From: a virus
Reading direction: 5' to 3' (one strand)
Virus record (IMG/VR): IMGVR_UViG_3300042197_000570
Coordinates: 1-42,736 of that record
DNA length: 42,736 nt
Shown here: piece after piece, positions 17,206 through 25,350 of the stretch
Layout of the letters: every line of letters begins with the position of its first letter
How positions within the stretch are numbered: the stretch's first letter is position 1
Program-made: the position numbers and the translations under genes
Notes under the pieces: model-generated
What the model saw: only the letters and a program-made list of their open reading frames with translations
What the model was told of the DNA's origin: nothing
The model's database searches: none

Positions 17206-17589
17206 ATGGCTAAATCTAATACAAGTACTGGCATAGTCCCTCCAATTACTATCTATGCTGATAGCAAAGAGGCTCAAGATCTTGCCCCACAATACGTAAA
17301 ATTAATTCCTTCTACTGCTATATCAGGAAATATAAATTCTTTAGATTTAGACGATGAAGAGGTTCCTTTGGTAGAGGTAAAACCTCCTGATGAAGTAGAA
17401 AGTCCAGAAGGGCCAAAAGATGAAGAGGAAGTGGTTGTTAAAAAAGCTCCACTACTTTCGGATGTTGAGTTAGTATCTAAAACAGTTTCTTATGATGCAT
17501 CTGGAATTCCATCAGTTACAGCAATATTTAAAATTAGAAATTCTAGTGGTCAAATTGTTAAATCAGTAAATGCGAGGGTTCAGATATGA
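17206..17589 (+). CDS. Small acidic tail-region protein of unknown function
   Basis: I take ATG 17206 as start: it follows TGGTATAAT at the spacing of a leaderless transcript, while the upstream TTG at 17182 has no SD and lies before the promoter. The 127-residue product has an N-terminal beta-like part (about 1-50), a Pro/Glu/Asp-rich linker (about 50-85) and a C-terminal Ig-like beta segment (DVELVSKTVSYDASGIPSVT, FKIRNSSG). It sits between the hub and fibre genes and overlaps the next ATG by 4 bases, so it is probably a structural linker or a small baseplate protein. No named family recognised. Confidence 0.65.
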   Translation: MAKSNTSTGIVPPITIYADSKEAQDLAPQYVKLIPSTAISGNINSLDLDDEEVPLVEVKPPDEVESPEGPKDEEEVVVKKAPLLSDVELVSKTVSYDASGIPSVTAIFKIRNSSGQIVKSVNARVQI

Positions 17590-18491
17590 TAACTAAATTT
17601 GGAAAAAGATTTTTAACTAGCTACTTAGCTGGAGTCTCAGAATTTGTTTCTAAGGATATAGCTTTGGGAATAGGAAACACCGCAGCTACTGCTAATGACA
17701 CAAAACTTGAATTTGAATTTTATAGACTTCCAGTAACTCTTGGCAGTTTTGATATTGCACAGACTGGCGGGACTAACGAAAACCCTGTATTCTCATATAC
17801 AGCAATATATAAGGCTACTATCCCACAAGATATATCTGGAGTAATAAGCGAATTAGGTCTATATCCAGGACTAAGAACATCTACAAACAATTATGACAGC
17901 AAGTTTATTACATCTTTTGAGAATAATATTAACTGGCTAGACTCATCAAATAATACTCCAATTCTAAGAGCTAATTCAACCTCCCCTTTGTTTACCTCAA
18001 AAATTGGTGAGAATATGGTTCAGATAGATGTTAATCAGTCAACCAATAAGGAATATAAAAATTCTATTGTAAATCTAGACTTATCTGGATATAGTGTAAA
18101 CGACTCATTATCAATTGCTTATAAGAAAAATGATAACAATGTTACAAAAATTAGGGTAAAGTTATATAGCTCAGCAACACAATATTATTATGCAGACTTT
18201 ACACCAGCCTCTGGAACTGGAGATAAAATTCAATCTATCTCAATGAGTTCTGTTTTTAGCAATGTATCTGCTACAGCCCCAGACCCTACAAATATCACAC
18301 AGGTTGGTATTGAGGTTACAGCAGGATCTGGCGGAGCTACAACAGTATATTTTGACGGATTAAGAATTAATGACGAGGATACTTTCGACCCTTCATATGG
18401 ATTAATAGCAAGGTCTATACTAACCACACCTTTGCAAAAGCCATCTGGTCGTCCAGTAGATATAGAATATAAACTACAGTTAGGATTTTAA
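17586..18491 (+). CDS. Minor tail / receptor-binding-type protein
   Basis: The 301-residue protein has an N-terminal segment (about 1-105) with ALGIGNTAATANDTKLEFEF and an IYKATIPQ...GVISELGLY pattern typical of fibre attachment domains that dock on the tail tip. Residues 110-280 read as a jelly-roll/carbohydrate-binding beta sandwich (ISMSSVFSNVS, TTVYFDGLRIND). The C-terminus (PVDIEYKLQLGF) returns to the first domain, so the sandwich looks inserted in it. The ATG overlaps the previous stop and the TAA abuts the next ATG, indicating coupled expression. A role in attachment is inferred from the domains and the fibre gene neighbourhood. Confidence 0.65.
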   Translation: MITKFGKRFLTSYLAGVSEFVSKDIALGIGNTAATANDTKLEFEFYRLPVTLGSFDIAQTGGTNENPVFSYTAIYKATIPQDISGVISELGLYPGLRTSTNNYDSKFITSFENNINWLDSSNNTPILRANSTSPLFTSKIGENMVQIDVNQSTNKEYKNSIVNLDLSGYSVNDSLSIAYKKNDNNVTKIRVKLYSSATQYYYADFTPASGTGDKIQSISMSSVFSNVSATAPDPTNITQVGIEVTAGSGGATTVYFDGLRINDEDTFDPSYGLIARSILTTPLQKPSGRPVDIEYKLQLGF

Positions 18492-20228
18492 ATGGCAGAT
18501 ACATTAGAATCTTCTGGACAGTATATCCCAAAAGATATACAAATAACATCTCAGCCAGACTCAGTAGATAAAGATAAATTTAAAGTAGTTGCTTCTGGCC
18601 TAAAAGTAAATGTTGGCTACGCATTTCAATTTCAATACGTATTTGCAGACGGATCATTAAGTGAATGGTCTCCTGGATACACAATTGCTCCTACAACAGA
18701 AGAAGTTCCAACTGCTCCAACTGTTACAGTAACTGGCGGCGCAGGATTTATTAAAGTAGAATTACCTACATTCCCATCTAATGCCACAAGAGTAGATGTA
18801 AGAATTGCAGGCGGAATATTTGGAGATGGAACAAAAACTGCAGCATCTCTTACTGCTGCTGGAGTTAGAACTATTACAGCTCCAGGCGGTGCTGCTCCAG
18901 GATTAGCATATATAGTTACACTACTTACAGTTACTCCAACAAAAATTAATGGAGATCCTTCAGATCCAGTAACAGTTTATGTTACAGACCCAGCTGCATC
19001 TATAGCAGTAGAGCCATCAGTAACTCCATCTACACCAACAGTCTCATCAGTACTTGGCGCAATTCAATTATCTTGGAATGGAAAAACTTCTTCTGGAGGA
19101 AATCAGCCAGCAGGATTTGATGCTGCAAAAGTATATGTAGGAACTTCTGCAGGATTCACACCAGTAGATACTGGAAGTTCTGGAGCCAATCAGGTAGATA
19201 TATTAAATTTTGCTAATGGACAAAACACATTAAATATTGCAGTTGGTACAGTCGTAGATGGCGTAGCTCTTACATATGGCACAGATTATTATGTAAAAAT
19301 TAAAACAACAAATGGTAATGTGGCTCAAGACTCAGCAGCAGTTTCTGCTACTGGGAATCCAGTTCAAATAGGCAAGGTCGGATCTGGAGATATAGTATCT
19401 ATTACTGCAGATCAAATTACAACAGGAACAATATCTTCTCAAATAGTGACTGTTGGAACAACAGCTGGAAAGCATGTAAAATTATCTGGTACTGGAGACC
19501 CATTAACTATTTATGGAACTGGCGGAACATCTGATCCCCTACTATCTTTTGGAACTAATGCCCAGAATCAATCCGTATTAACGATTAAAGGTAATGGTAC
19601 ATTTAGTGGAGATATAAGCGCTGCAAGCGGTACATTTACTGGTAACGTAACAACTAGTGGTAATATTTCAGCAAGCAACGGTCTATTTTCTGTAAACAAT
19701 GGATTGTTAACAGCTCAATCTGGAACAATTGGCGGCTGGACAATTACTGGATCTTTATTGCATAGCTCTACGGTATCTGGTGGAAAAATTGAATTAAACC
19801 CAGCTACCCCTAAAATATCTTTACAGCAAAGCGGTGTAGATAAGATAACAATTGATCCAGTTGAAGGTATCAAGGGTCCATTAATTGGAGGCAATTCAGC
19901 TTTTCAATTACAGCCAAGCGGATCATTTTCCCTTGGTGCGGGAAAAATATTGTTTGATGGATCAACGCTGACTGTTCAAAACTCTAATTTAAAATTAAAT
20001 ATTACAACAAACTATGATGGAACTGCTGGAGATAATACTGTAAACATTGATGAACAAACTGGATATCTAACAACTGGTAGAGCATTTTTTTACGGAGCAA
20101 CAACTGATCCAAGAACTGGATACTATGGCTCTAGAATAGATACCAGATATGAATATTATTTATTAACTGGAAATGATCAAGGGTCTGCTGCATTTTCTCC
20201 TGGCGATATATGGATGCAAAGAGAGTAA
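18492..20228 (+). CDS. Tail fibre / tail tip protein with FN3-like domains
   Basis: The 578-residue protein contains tandem FN3-like domains (about 12-80, 80-170 and 180-285), then an ITADQITTGTISSQ motif (about 304-317) of the kind found in siphovirus tip and fibre proteins. Next comes a repetitive beta-helix-like shaft (about 320-450: GNGTFSGDISAASGTFTGNV and related repeats) and a C-terminal domain ending in Arg/Tyr-rich sequence. This architecture fits a trimeric fibre with a shaft and tip. It begins directly after the previous stop without its own clear SD. The short in-register GTFSGDIS/GTFTGNVT repeats are seen directly; trimerisation is inferred. Confidence 0.75.
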   Translation: MADTLESSGQYIPKDIQITSQPDSVDKDKFKVVASGLKVNVGYAFQFQYVFADGSLSEWSPGYTIAPTTEEVPTAPTVTVTGGAGFIKVELPTFPSNATRVDVRIAGGIFGDGTKTAASLTAAGVRTITAPGGAAPGLAYIVTLLTVTPTKINGDPSDPVTVYVTDPAASIAVEPSVTPSTPTVSSVLGAIQLSWNGKTSSGGNQPAGFDAAKVYVGTSAGFTPVDTGSSGANQVDILNFANGQNTLNIAVGTVVDGVALTYGTDYYVKIKTTNGNVAQDSAAVSATGNPVQIGKVGSGDIVSITADQITTGTISSQIVTVGTTAGKHVKLSGTGDPLTIYGTGGTSDPLLSFGTNAQNQSVLTIKGNGTFSGDISAASGTFTGNVTTSGNISASNGLFSVNNGLLTAQSGTIGGWTITGSLLHSSTVSGGKIELNPATPKISLQQSGVDKITIDPVEGIKGPLIGGNSAFQLQPSGSFSLGAGKILFDGSTLTVQNSNLKLNITTNYDGTAGDNTVNIDEQTGYLTTGRAFFYGATTDPRTGYYGSRIDTRYEYYLLTGNDQGSAAFSPGDIWMQRE

Positions 20229-20231
20229 ACA

Positions 20232-22844
20232 ATGCCTTGGTTTCGAAGAAATTCTGCAACTCATCCAACAAACCCATTAGACTGGGTTACAATAGCAAAT
20301 GTATATCGCAAAAATAGTGATGGCCCATGGGTAAAAATAAGAAGAATTTATAGAAAAAATTCAAATACTGCAGGCGGAAACTGGGTAATAGTTCATGATT
20401 CAGACTCATTAAAACCATTTTATACAGTTCCTCCAACATTAGAAAGTAATGCTTATAGTCCTTCTATATTTTTAGATGGAAGCACATTAACATTGACTAG
20501 AGGTACATGGTCAAACACTGGAGATTCTTATGCGCCAGTTTCATATTCTTTAAAAATACAGGCAAGCGCAGATCAATCAACTTGGACAGATGTAGCAACT
20601 GGAACTGGAACAACTTTAACTTATTTAATAACACTCTCTGATGTAATATTTCCAAGCTATTATTTCAGAGGTAGAGTTGAAGCAACAAATGTCAACGGAT
20701 CTACTGTTGCAATAGTTGGAATAACAAGATCTCAAATGGACTTATCTGTAACATCAGTTAATGCTTATGTCGCAAACAATCAAATATTTGCAGACTGGAC
20801 TTTTAACAAAACTAATAATTCTTCAAATATTGCAAGTCAACAAGTAAATGTTAGGACAAATGTTTCTTACACATATAATGGAAATTTTTATAACGCATAT
20901 AGCATAGTGCATTCATTTTCTGTTTCCCCAGGTACAAGTTTTACGTCATTTGGAATATCTGGAACAAATATAAAACCAAGCACGTCTATATACATAGAGG
21001 TTGTTGCTACAGCAAATGACAGTGCGGGAACTCAAGAAAGCAACTATAGTGCAGATTTTATTTCTCCAATGGTTGTTGGAACGGTTTCAATAACACCATC
21101 ATTTTCTCTTCTTGGGGGCTATAAAAGAATTGAGTCTGGATCTACAGTTACTGCAGTTCCAGATGGATGGCCGTCAGGAACAACTTTTGTTTATAATTGG
21201 TATAGAACAAGATCTTTTGTGCCAGCAGATGAATTAAGCTTAGGAACTGGCTCATCAATTACTATAACAGCAACTCCTTCGGTTACTGGAGAAAGAGTTT
21301 GGGTGGAAATTTATGGAACATATGAAGGACAAACGTCAAGCGCTGTATTTAGCGAAGACTATAGAATTATTCCACAACCACCCACTTTTACCTTGTCTAG
21401 CATAGCAGGAGGATTTAGAATTTCAAATGTTGCAGCAGTTGGTGGAGAAGATTACATAGGCTCTTATGAATCTTTTAATCCACAAACATCTCAGATTGAA
21501 ATCTCTCCTATACCAGTTACTTCAATAGGAGCAAATCGTGATATAACGGGCCTTGTCGGAGGAAGACAATATACTGTATATCTTTACTCAGAAGCAACAA
21601 ATGGTTCTGGTGCAAGTTTAATAACAATACAATCTAGAATTGCTACGACATCTTCAATTACAGTTACAAATTTTAATGGCGCAACAAGTACTTCAATAAA
21701 TAATGTTAGCAGATATGATAATGATGAAATTACAGCAGTTATAAATTTTTTAGGAGCAACAGGTCCATACTACCAGCTATATTGGACAACAGCTAATGTT
21801 GCCCCTACAACATCTGTTTACGATGCAGCTAGTACTAATAGCACTCAAATATCAGACACATTTACTGCATCTGCAAACCAAACATATTATTTTTATGTAA
21901 GATCTTCTACAATAAATAGAGGAGATACAACAACGGGTGGTTTAGAATCAGATTCTGCAACATATAGCGCATACGGTCCAGTTTCTCCACAACCAATAGC
22001 AAGTTATACTTTTACAAATCCTAGTGGAGGATCTGCTTCGATAAATGGTGGAACTGCTGTAGGAAGTACACTAACCCTATCAAGAACAGATGCTACGGGA
22101 AACCCCAGCCCAACAGGAATAACTTGGCTATGGAGAAGAGCAGATGGAGGAGTAGGAGCAAATTCTTTTAGCGGGGGAACAATTTTGCAGTCTGGAGGAA
22201 CTACCTATACAACAACTTCTAGTGATTCTGGATATCAAGTTAGAGCAGAGGTAAATTGGAATAATGGAGTTGGAACTCAAACAGTCAATACAAATTCAAT
22301 AACAGTTACAGCAACTCGTACAGTAACATGGAATGCACAAGGCGGTTCTGGTGGTGGTTCAACAACACAAAATGCGGGGGTTGCACACACAGCGCCTTCT
22401 CCAGGAACTAGAAGCGGATTTACGTTTAATGGATATTACGATACGCCATCGGGAGACTTTTTGTATGGACCAATTCAATCTGGAGGGTCTTTTACCCCTC
22501 CTTCTAATATTACCATGTATGCAAGATGGTCAACTGTTCCAACCACCCCTTCTGTCCCAGGAACACCAACATTAAATTATTTAAGCTCAGGATCCACTGT
22601 TTGGTTTTATTCAGCTAGTTGGGGAGCTTCAAGTGGTACTGGAACTATACAATACCAAGTTCTTGGAGAAGGAGACCTAGGAGGATCAGCATTTAGGCCA
22701 TCATCCTCTCCGTATTTTACTACTAATAGTGGAAATTTTTCTTTTCCTAAAAGTGGAGGAACTAATTGGAGAATAAGGGTTAGGGCTACAAATGATAACG
22801 GGGCAACTTGGTCTGGTTATTCTGGGTACTCTAATTACGCATAA
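20232..22844 (+). CDS. Large adhesin-like fibre with Ig/FN3 repeats and an InlB-type repeat
   Basis: The 870-residue protein begins with a Trp/Arg-rich N-domain containing two related motifs (VYRKNSDGPWVKI, IYRKNSN..GGNWV; residues 20-55), probably the virion anchor. About eight beta-sandwich domains of FN3/Ig pattern follow (60-690). Near residues 697-768 lies a Listeria-Bacteroides/InlB B-type repeat (TVTWNAQGGSGG..., SGFTFNGYYDTPSGD, NITMYARW). A last FN3-like domain ends the chain. InlB-type repeats are common in bacterial surface adhesins and rarer in phage virions. It is a plausible decoration or host-binding fibre; no enzymatic motif seen. Confidence 0.75.
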   Translation: MPWFRRNSATHPTNPLDWVTIANVYRKNSDGPWVKIRRIYRKNSNTAGGNWVIVHDSDSLKPFYTVPPTLESNAYSPSIFLDGSTLTLTRGTWSNTGDSYAPVSYSLKIQASADQSTWTDVATGTGTTLTYLITLSDVIFPSYYFRGRVEATNVNGSTVAIVGITRSQMDLSVTSVNAYVANNQIFADWTFNKTNNSSNIASQQVNVRTNVSYTYNGNFYNAYSIVHSFSVSPGTSFTSFGISGTNIKPSTSIYIEVVATANDSAGTQESNYSADFISPMVVGTVSITPSFSLLGGYKRIESGSTVTAVPDGWPSGTTFVYNWYRTRSFVPADELSLGTGSSITITATPSVTGERVWVEIYGTYEGQTSSAVFSEDYRIIPQPPTFTLSSIAGGFRISNVAAVGGEDYIGSYESFNPQTSQIEISPIPVTSIGANRDITGLVGGRQYTVYLYSEATNGSGASLITIQSRIATTSSITVTNFNGATSTSINNVSRYDNDEITAVINFLGATGPYYQLYWTTANVAPTTSVYDAASTNSTQISDTFTASANQTYYFYVRSSTINRGDTTTGGLESDSATYSAYGPVSPQPIASYTFTNPSGGSASINGGTAVGSTLTLSRTDATGNPSPTGITWLWRRADGGVGANSFSGGTILQSGGTTYTTTSSDSGYQVRAEVNWNNGVGTQTVNTNSITVTATRTVTWNAQGGSGGGSTTQNAGVAHTAPSPGTRSGFTFNGYYDTPSGDFLYGPIQSGGSFTPPSNITMYARWSTVPTTPSVPGTPTLNYLSSGSTVWFYSASWGASSGTGTIQYQVLGEGDLGGSAFRPSSSPYFTTNSGNFSFPKSGGTNWRIRVRATNDNGATWSGYSGYSNYA

Positions 22845-22845
22845 C

Positions 22846-23052
22846 ATGTTAACAATACAAGATAAAATTAACTATTTAAATGAGCTAGTTTCAATAGCCC
22901 AATTTTCAATAGAGTCCATTCAGCAAGCAATTATTGATTTTCCAGATCACGACAAGCCAGGAGGGCCTACAAGAGCCGATCTCCTTGCTAAACAAATTGC
23001 TAAAAAAGAGTTATACGATAATGAAATAAAACGATTGACAAATACACAGTAA
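22846..23052 (+). CDS. Small helical protein, paralogue of the next gene
   Basis: Starting at ATG 22846, one base after the fibre stop, the 68-residue product is helical and begins LTIQDKINYLNELVSIAQFS. The next gene begins LTNEEKINIINQHIRNIEFA, and both share the spacing of K-I-N and later Glu/Lys-rich helices, so they look like tandem paralogues. A longer frame begins earlier inside the fibre gene but has no SD. The function is unknown; position suggests a tail-associated accessory protein. Confidence 0.65.
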   Translation: MLTIQDKINYLNELVSIAQFSIESIQQAIIDFPDHDKPGGPTRADLLAKQIAKKELYDNEIKRLTNTQ

Positions 23053-23062
23053 ATGCTATAAT
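23035..23062 (+). promoter_or_regulatory. Near-consensus sigma70-type promoter
   Basis: TTGACA (23035-23040), a 16-base spacer, and TATAAT (23057-23062) with an extended TG at 23054-23055. It starts inside the end of the preceding gene and drives a group of small virion-accessory genes at 23079-24270. Confidence 0.85.
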
Positions 23063-23078
23063 TTGAAAGGAGGAAAAA

Positions 23079-23306
23079 ATGCCAACAACGCCTATATCAT
23101 TAACAAATGAAGAAAAGATTAATATTATTAATCAGCACATTAGAAATATAGAGTTTGCAGCCTACAATGCTGACCTAGACCTTATTGAAGCTAATGCTGT
23201 TTCTTCACCAGACACCAACCTTGTTTCAGAAATTAATTTAAGAAAGTCTGAAATAAATGCAAAATTATCAGCTTTAAATGCAGAGAAAACTTCTCTAGAG
23301 TCATAA
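23079..23306 (+). CDS. Small helical protein, paralogue of the preceding gene
   Basis: The 75-residue protein has a strong SD (AAAGGAGG) and lies just after a consensus promoter, so it should be well expressed. It reads as two helices joined by a loop with PDTN, with a coiled-coil-like end (RKSEINAKLSALNAEKTSLE). Its first 25 residues resemble the preceding protein. I do not recognise a family. The strong promoter and location next to fibre genes suggest a virion or tail-assembly component expressed with late genes. Confidence 0.7.
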   Translation: MPTTPISLTNEEKINIINQHIRNIEFAAYNADLDLIEANAVSSPDTNLVSEINLRKSEINAKLSALNAEKTSLES

Positions 23307-23324
23307 TAAAAGAAAGTAGTAAAA

Positions 23325-23510
23325 GTGGCAGAAAAAGCCGAACTAGTTGTTGCAGCACTGCAACAACGCATAGGAGAGATTGTATCAAACTATGAAACTC
23401 AAATTGCAATATTGCGAGCAGAAATTACAAAGCTTGTTGAAGAGAAAGAAGCAAAACGTGAGGCTGTTCAAGAATACAACGAACACCTTAGTAATCTCCC
23501 AGCCAACTAA
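23325..23510 (+). CDS. Small coiled-coil protein
   Basis: A GTG at 23325 begins a 61-residue, almost wholly helical product (VVAALQQRIGEIVSNYETQI, ILRAEITKLVEEKEAKREAV) with heptad hydrophobics, an evident coiled coil. The upstream AAAGAAAGTAGTAAAA offers only a weak SD. It overlaps the start of the next gene in another frame by about 50 bases. The function is unknown; it may oligomerise with its neighbours in the tail tip. Confidence 0.6.
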   Translation: MAEKAELVVAALQQRIGEIVSNYETQIAILRAEITKLVEEKEAKREAVQEYNEHLSNLPAN

Positions 23511-23856
23511 TTTCCCTTCGGGCCTTGCTGTTAAAACAGATAAGGCTACGTATTGGATTAAAGATGGCAAGAGATACAAATTGATTTCAGATAGAGCCGC
23601 TAAGTCATGGTCGTTTACTACTGTAAATGCAACAGAGGCGGCTTTATCAGGAACTAAGCTGTTAGGAAAATTAGGCTTCAGAGATGGCGCCTTGATCAAG
23701 AACATAGCAGATGGTAAAATGTATTTAGTATCTCAAAACAAATTGAGGCATATCATAGACCCAGATATATTCAATAAATACGGTCTAGATAGATCTAAGG
23801 TTGTAGAGGTATCTGAGGCAGAAATTAAGGCACATGAATTAGGAGATGTTTTATAA
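23458..23856 (+). CDS. Virion-associated protein with K-x-Y-x-I type repeats
   Basis: Using GTG 23458 the product has 132 residues; the start is uncertain since the frame stays open upstream inside the previous gene. Two related repeats are visible: YWIKDGKRYKLISDRAAKSW (about 31-50) and, after GFRDGALIKN, MYLVSQNKLRHIIDPDIFNK followed by YGLDRSKVVEVSEAEIKAH (about 87-125). This resembles a repeat found in surface and phage proteins with the pattern VY-L-I-x-x-GKKRxI-x-s-x-x-F-x-x-x-G. The repeats often occur on cell-surface or virion proteins, so a host-surface or tail-tip role is possible, but not proven. Confidence 0.65.
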   Translation: MRLFKNTTNTLVISQPTNFPSGLAVKTDKATYWIKDGKRYKLISDRAAKSWSFTTVNATEAALSGTKLLGKLGFRDGALIKNIADGKMYLVSQNKLRHIIDPDIFNKYGLDRSKVVEVSEAEIKAHELGDVL

Positions 23857-24270
23857 ATGGCATTCGATGACGGCACCCCGCTAGATGCAGCCAAATTACA
23901 GGCTCTAGAAACAGAATTATTTAGTTTGAGATCTAGTATTCCAAAAGTAGGAAACTCTACTAATATCAATGTTGAAAATACAACAATTGTTCAAGCCCAG
24001 ATTTTTGGCGGTACAAGCGGAACGGTATCTTTAACAAGGGGTCAAGAAGTTCAATTTGATGTGGTATTTAGCCCTTCTCTTCAATCTACTCCAACCTCAG
24101 TTATATTAACCCCTATGAAAACAAATGGGTCATTTAGAAAAGGTGATGTATCTTATTATGTTTTAGGAAACACCCTATCCAATAAAGGATTCTCTGCCAA
24201 GGTATATTTGAGCTCAACTGCAGAGGCCAGCTTTAAATTAAAGTTTTATTATATGGTTATTTGTTCATAA
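23857..24270 (+). CDS. Putative small tail-tip protein with H-type-lectin-like domain
   Basis: The 137-residue protein has a short N-terminal helix (about 8-26), a linker, then a beta sandwich (about 45-137) with QVQFDVVFSPSL-like strands (residues EVQFDVVFSPSLQSTPTSVI are seen), YYVLGNTLSNKGFSAKVYLS and KFYYMVICS. The order of strands and the terminal YYM/W-type edge resemble H-type lectin domains used by phage tips to bind sugars, though the resemblance is weak. Its ATG abuts the previous stop codon. It is the last gene before the early-region promoter. The lectin idea should be treated as a hypothesis. Confidence 0.6.
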   Translation: MAFDDGTPLDAAKLQALETELFSLRSSIPKVGNSTNINVENTTIVQAQIFGGTSGTVSLTRGQEVQFDVVFSPSLQSTPTSVILTPMKTNGSFRKGDVSYYVLGNTLSNKGFSAKVYLSSTAEASFKLKFYYMVICS

Positions 24271-24277
24271 TAACCCC

Positions 24278-24305
24278 TTGACAGACTAGACTTATATAGT
24301 ATAAT
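24278..24305 (+). promoter_or_regulatory. Consensus promoter of the replication module
   Basis: TTGACA (24278-24283), a 16-base spacer, TATAAT (24300-24305): both hexamers perfect. It marks the switch from the virion genes to the replication genes and is probably a major early promoter. Confidence 0.9.
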
Positions 24306-24317
24306 TTCTTATAGCCC

Positions 24318-24342
24318 AAAAGCCATAACTTTATGGTTTTTT
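24318..24342 (+). terminator. Hairpin with U-run just after the early promoter
   Basis: AAAAGCCATA (24318-24327) pairs with TATGGTTTTT (24332-24341, one G-U) around the loop ACTT, with six T's (24337-24342). It can act as terminator for late transcripts arriving from the fibre genes. It also lies only about 6-30 bases downstream of the expected start of the early promoter, so attenuation or 5'-end protection is possible. Confidence 0.65.
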
Positions 24343-24358
24343 AAATTTAAGGGATCTA

Positions 24359-25165
24359 ATGACAAACGATTTAAGGTGGATGTTATCATCCGACCAGCAA
24401 TTCCCGTATCAAGACGACAAAATGATTAAGCTTTGGTTTGAGGTAATGAAGTGGTGGAAGCCACACGTAGTTGATATTTTGGGAGATACAGACGATCAGG
24501 CTTGTTATAGCAAGTATACAGAAGGTAAGTCTGCTGAGTTTTTAAAAATGCATAAAGATAAAAATGGAGAAGCAATTGTTCCTCTTATGCAACATGAGGC
24601 TAAAGGCGCCAGAGAATTTTATGAGCAAAACAGAAAAGTGGCTGGTAAGGATGCTGAATTATTTACAGCCCTAGGAAATCACGATATTAGAATCTTTAAT
24701 TATATTGATGCCAAGATTCCAGATTATATTAAGGTGGTTACACCAGAAGCCCTTTGGAATTTAGATTCTTTAGGATATGATTATATCTATTATGATGCGC
24801 TCCCTAAAAAGCGTTATGGAGATATCCATGTTCATCATGGGCTATCCGTAGCAGCAACTGGAGCTGTCCGTGCAGATATGAATGATCTTCAGGTATCATT
24901 AATCCGTGGGCATTCTCATAGAATGGCTGCACATTTCCAGACATATGAATTAAGGAATAAGGGTAAAGGAGAAACTATTCGTGGTTATGAAATTGGCCAT
25001 ATGTGTGATCCAAAATCATCAGGCATGAAATATACACAACACCATGATTGGCAAAAAGGCTTTGCCGTTGCCCATATTGAAAATGGTAAATGGCCACATA
25101 TTCAATTAATTGAGGTCTCTCCAGACTATTCATGTGTTGTAGACGGCAAGGTTTTTAGGCTATGA
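24359..25165 (+). CDS. Calcineurin-like metallophosphoesterase
   Basis: This 268-residue enzyme has the metal-binding motifs of the calcineurin-like superfamily in order: SDQQFPYQD (D12), GDTDD (42-46), GNHD (106-109), HVHHG (157-161) and GHSH (184-187). The first motif usually reads D-x-H, but here the histidine is replaced by Gln14, so one metal ligand may be altered. The enzymes hydrolyse phosphomonoesters or phosphodiesters in nucleotides, nucleic acids or proteins; the substrate is unknown. It is the first gene after the consensus early promoter, with AAGGG as SD, and its stop overlaps the next ATG. Confidence 0.82.
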   Translation: MTNDLRWMLSSDQQFPYQDDKMIKLWFEVMKWWKPHVVDILGDTDDQACYSKYTEGKSAEFLKMHKDKNGEAIVPLMQHEAKGAREFYEQNRKVAGKDAELFTALGNHDIRIFNYIDAKIPDYIKVVTPEALWNLDSLGYDYIYYDALPKKRYGDIHVHHGLSVAATGAVRADMNDLQVSLIRGHSHRMAAHFQTYELRNKGKGETIRGYEIGHMCDPKSSGMKYTQHHDWQKGFAVAHIENGKWPHIQLIEVSPDYSCVVDGKVFRL

Positions 25166-25350
25166 TGACCTGCAAGAAATGTGCTGGAAGAGTTTTTGTA
25201 GATAGGGTATTCTCCCAAAAATTACACATAGAATTATTTTGTATTCTATGTGGCCGTCGGTGGATGGTTAACAAAGATACGAGTGCTTTCGGAAGATGGT
25301 TAGAGAAAAAAGACAACGAACACGCAAAAAATTACAGTATTTCTTCTTAA
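25162..25350 (+). CDS. Small zinc-ribbon protein
   Basis: The 62-residue protein has C4-x2-C7 and C27-x2-C30, a classic zinc ribbon, in its first half, then a basic/polar tail. The start is ATG 25162 or the adjacent 25165, both overlapping the upstream stop. It sits in the early operon between a metallophosphoesterase and an HTH protein, so a transcription-modulating or adaptor role is plausible but unproved. The last 55 bases overlap the next gene in another frame. Confidence 0.7.
   Translation: MMTCKKCAGRVFVDRVFSQKLHIELFCILCGRRWMVNKDTSAFGRWLEKKDNEHAKNYSISS

Noticed and set aside
22333-22575. Alternative + strand frame inside the fibre gene
   Set aside because: Product has no domain pattern, no SD, and lies wholly within the well-supported InlB-type repeat region.
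23325-23856. Programmed frameshift joining the coiled-coil gene to the next frame
   Set aside because: The frames differ by +1, and no shift-prone codon or stop context was seen; ordinary overlap is simpler.
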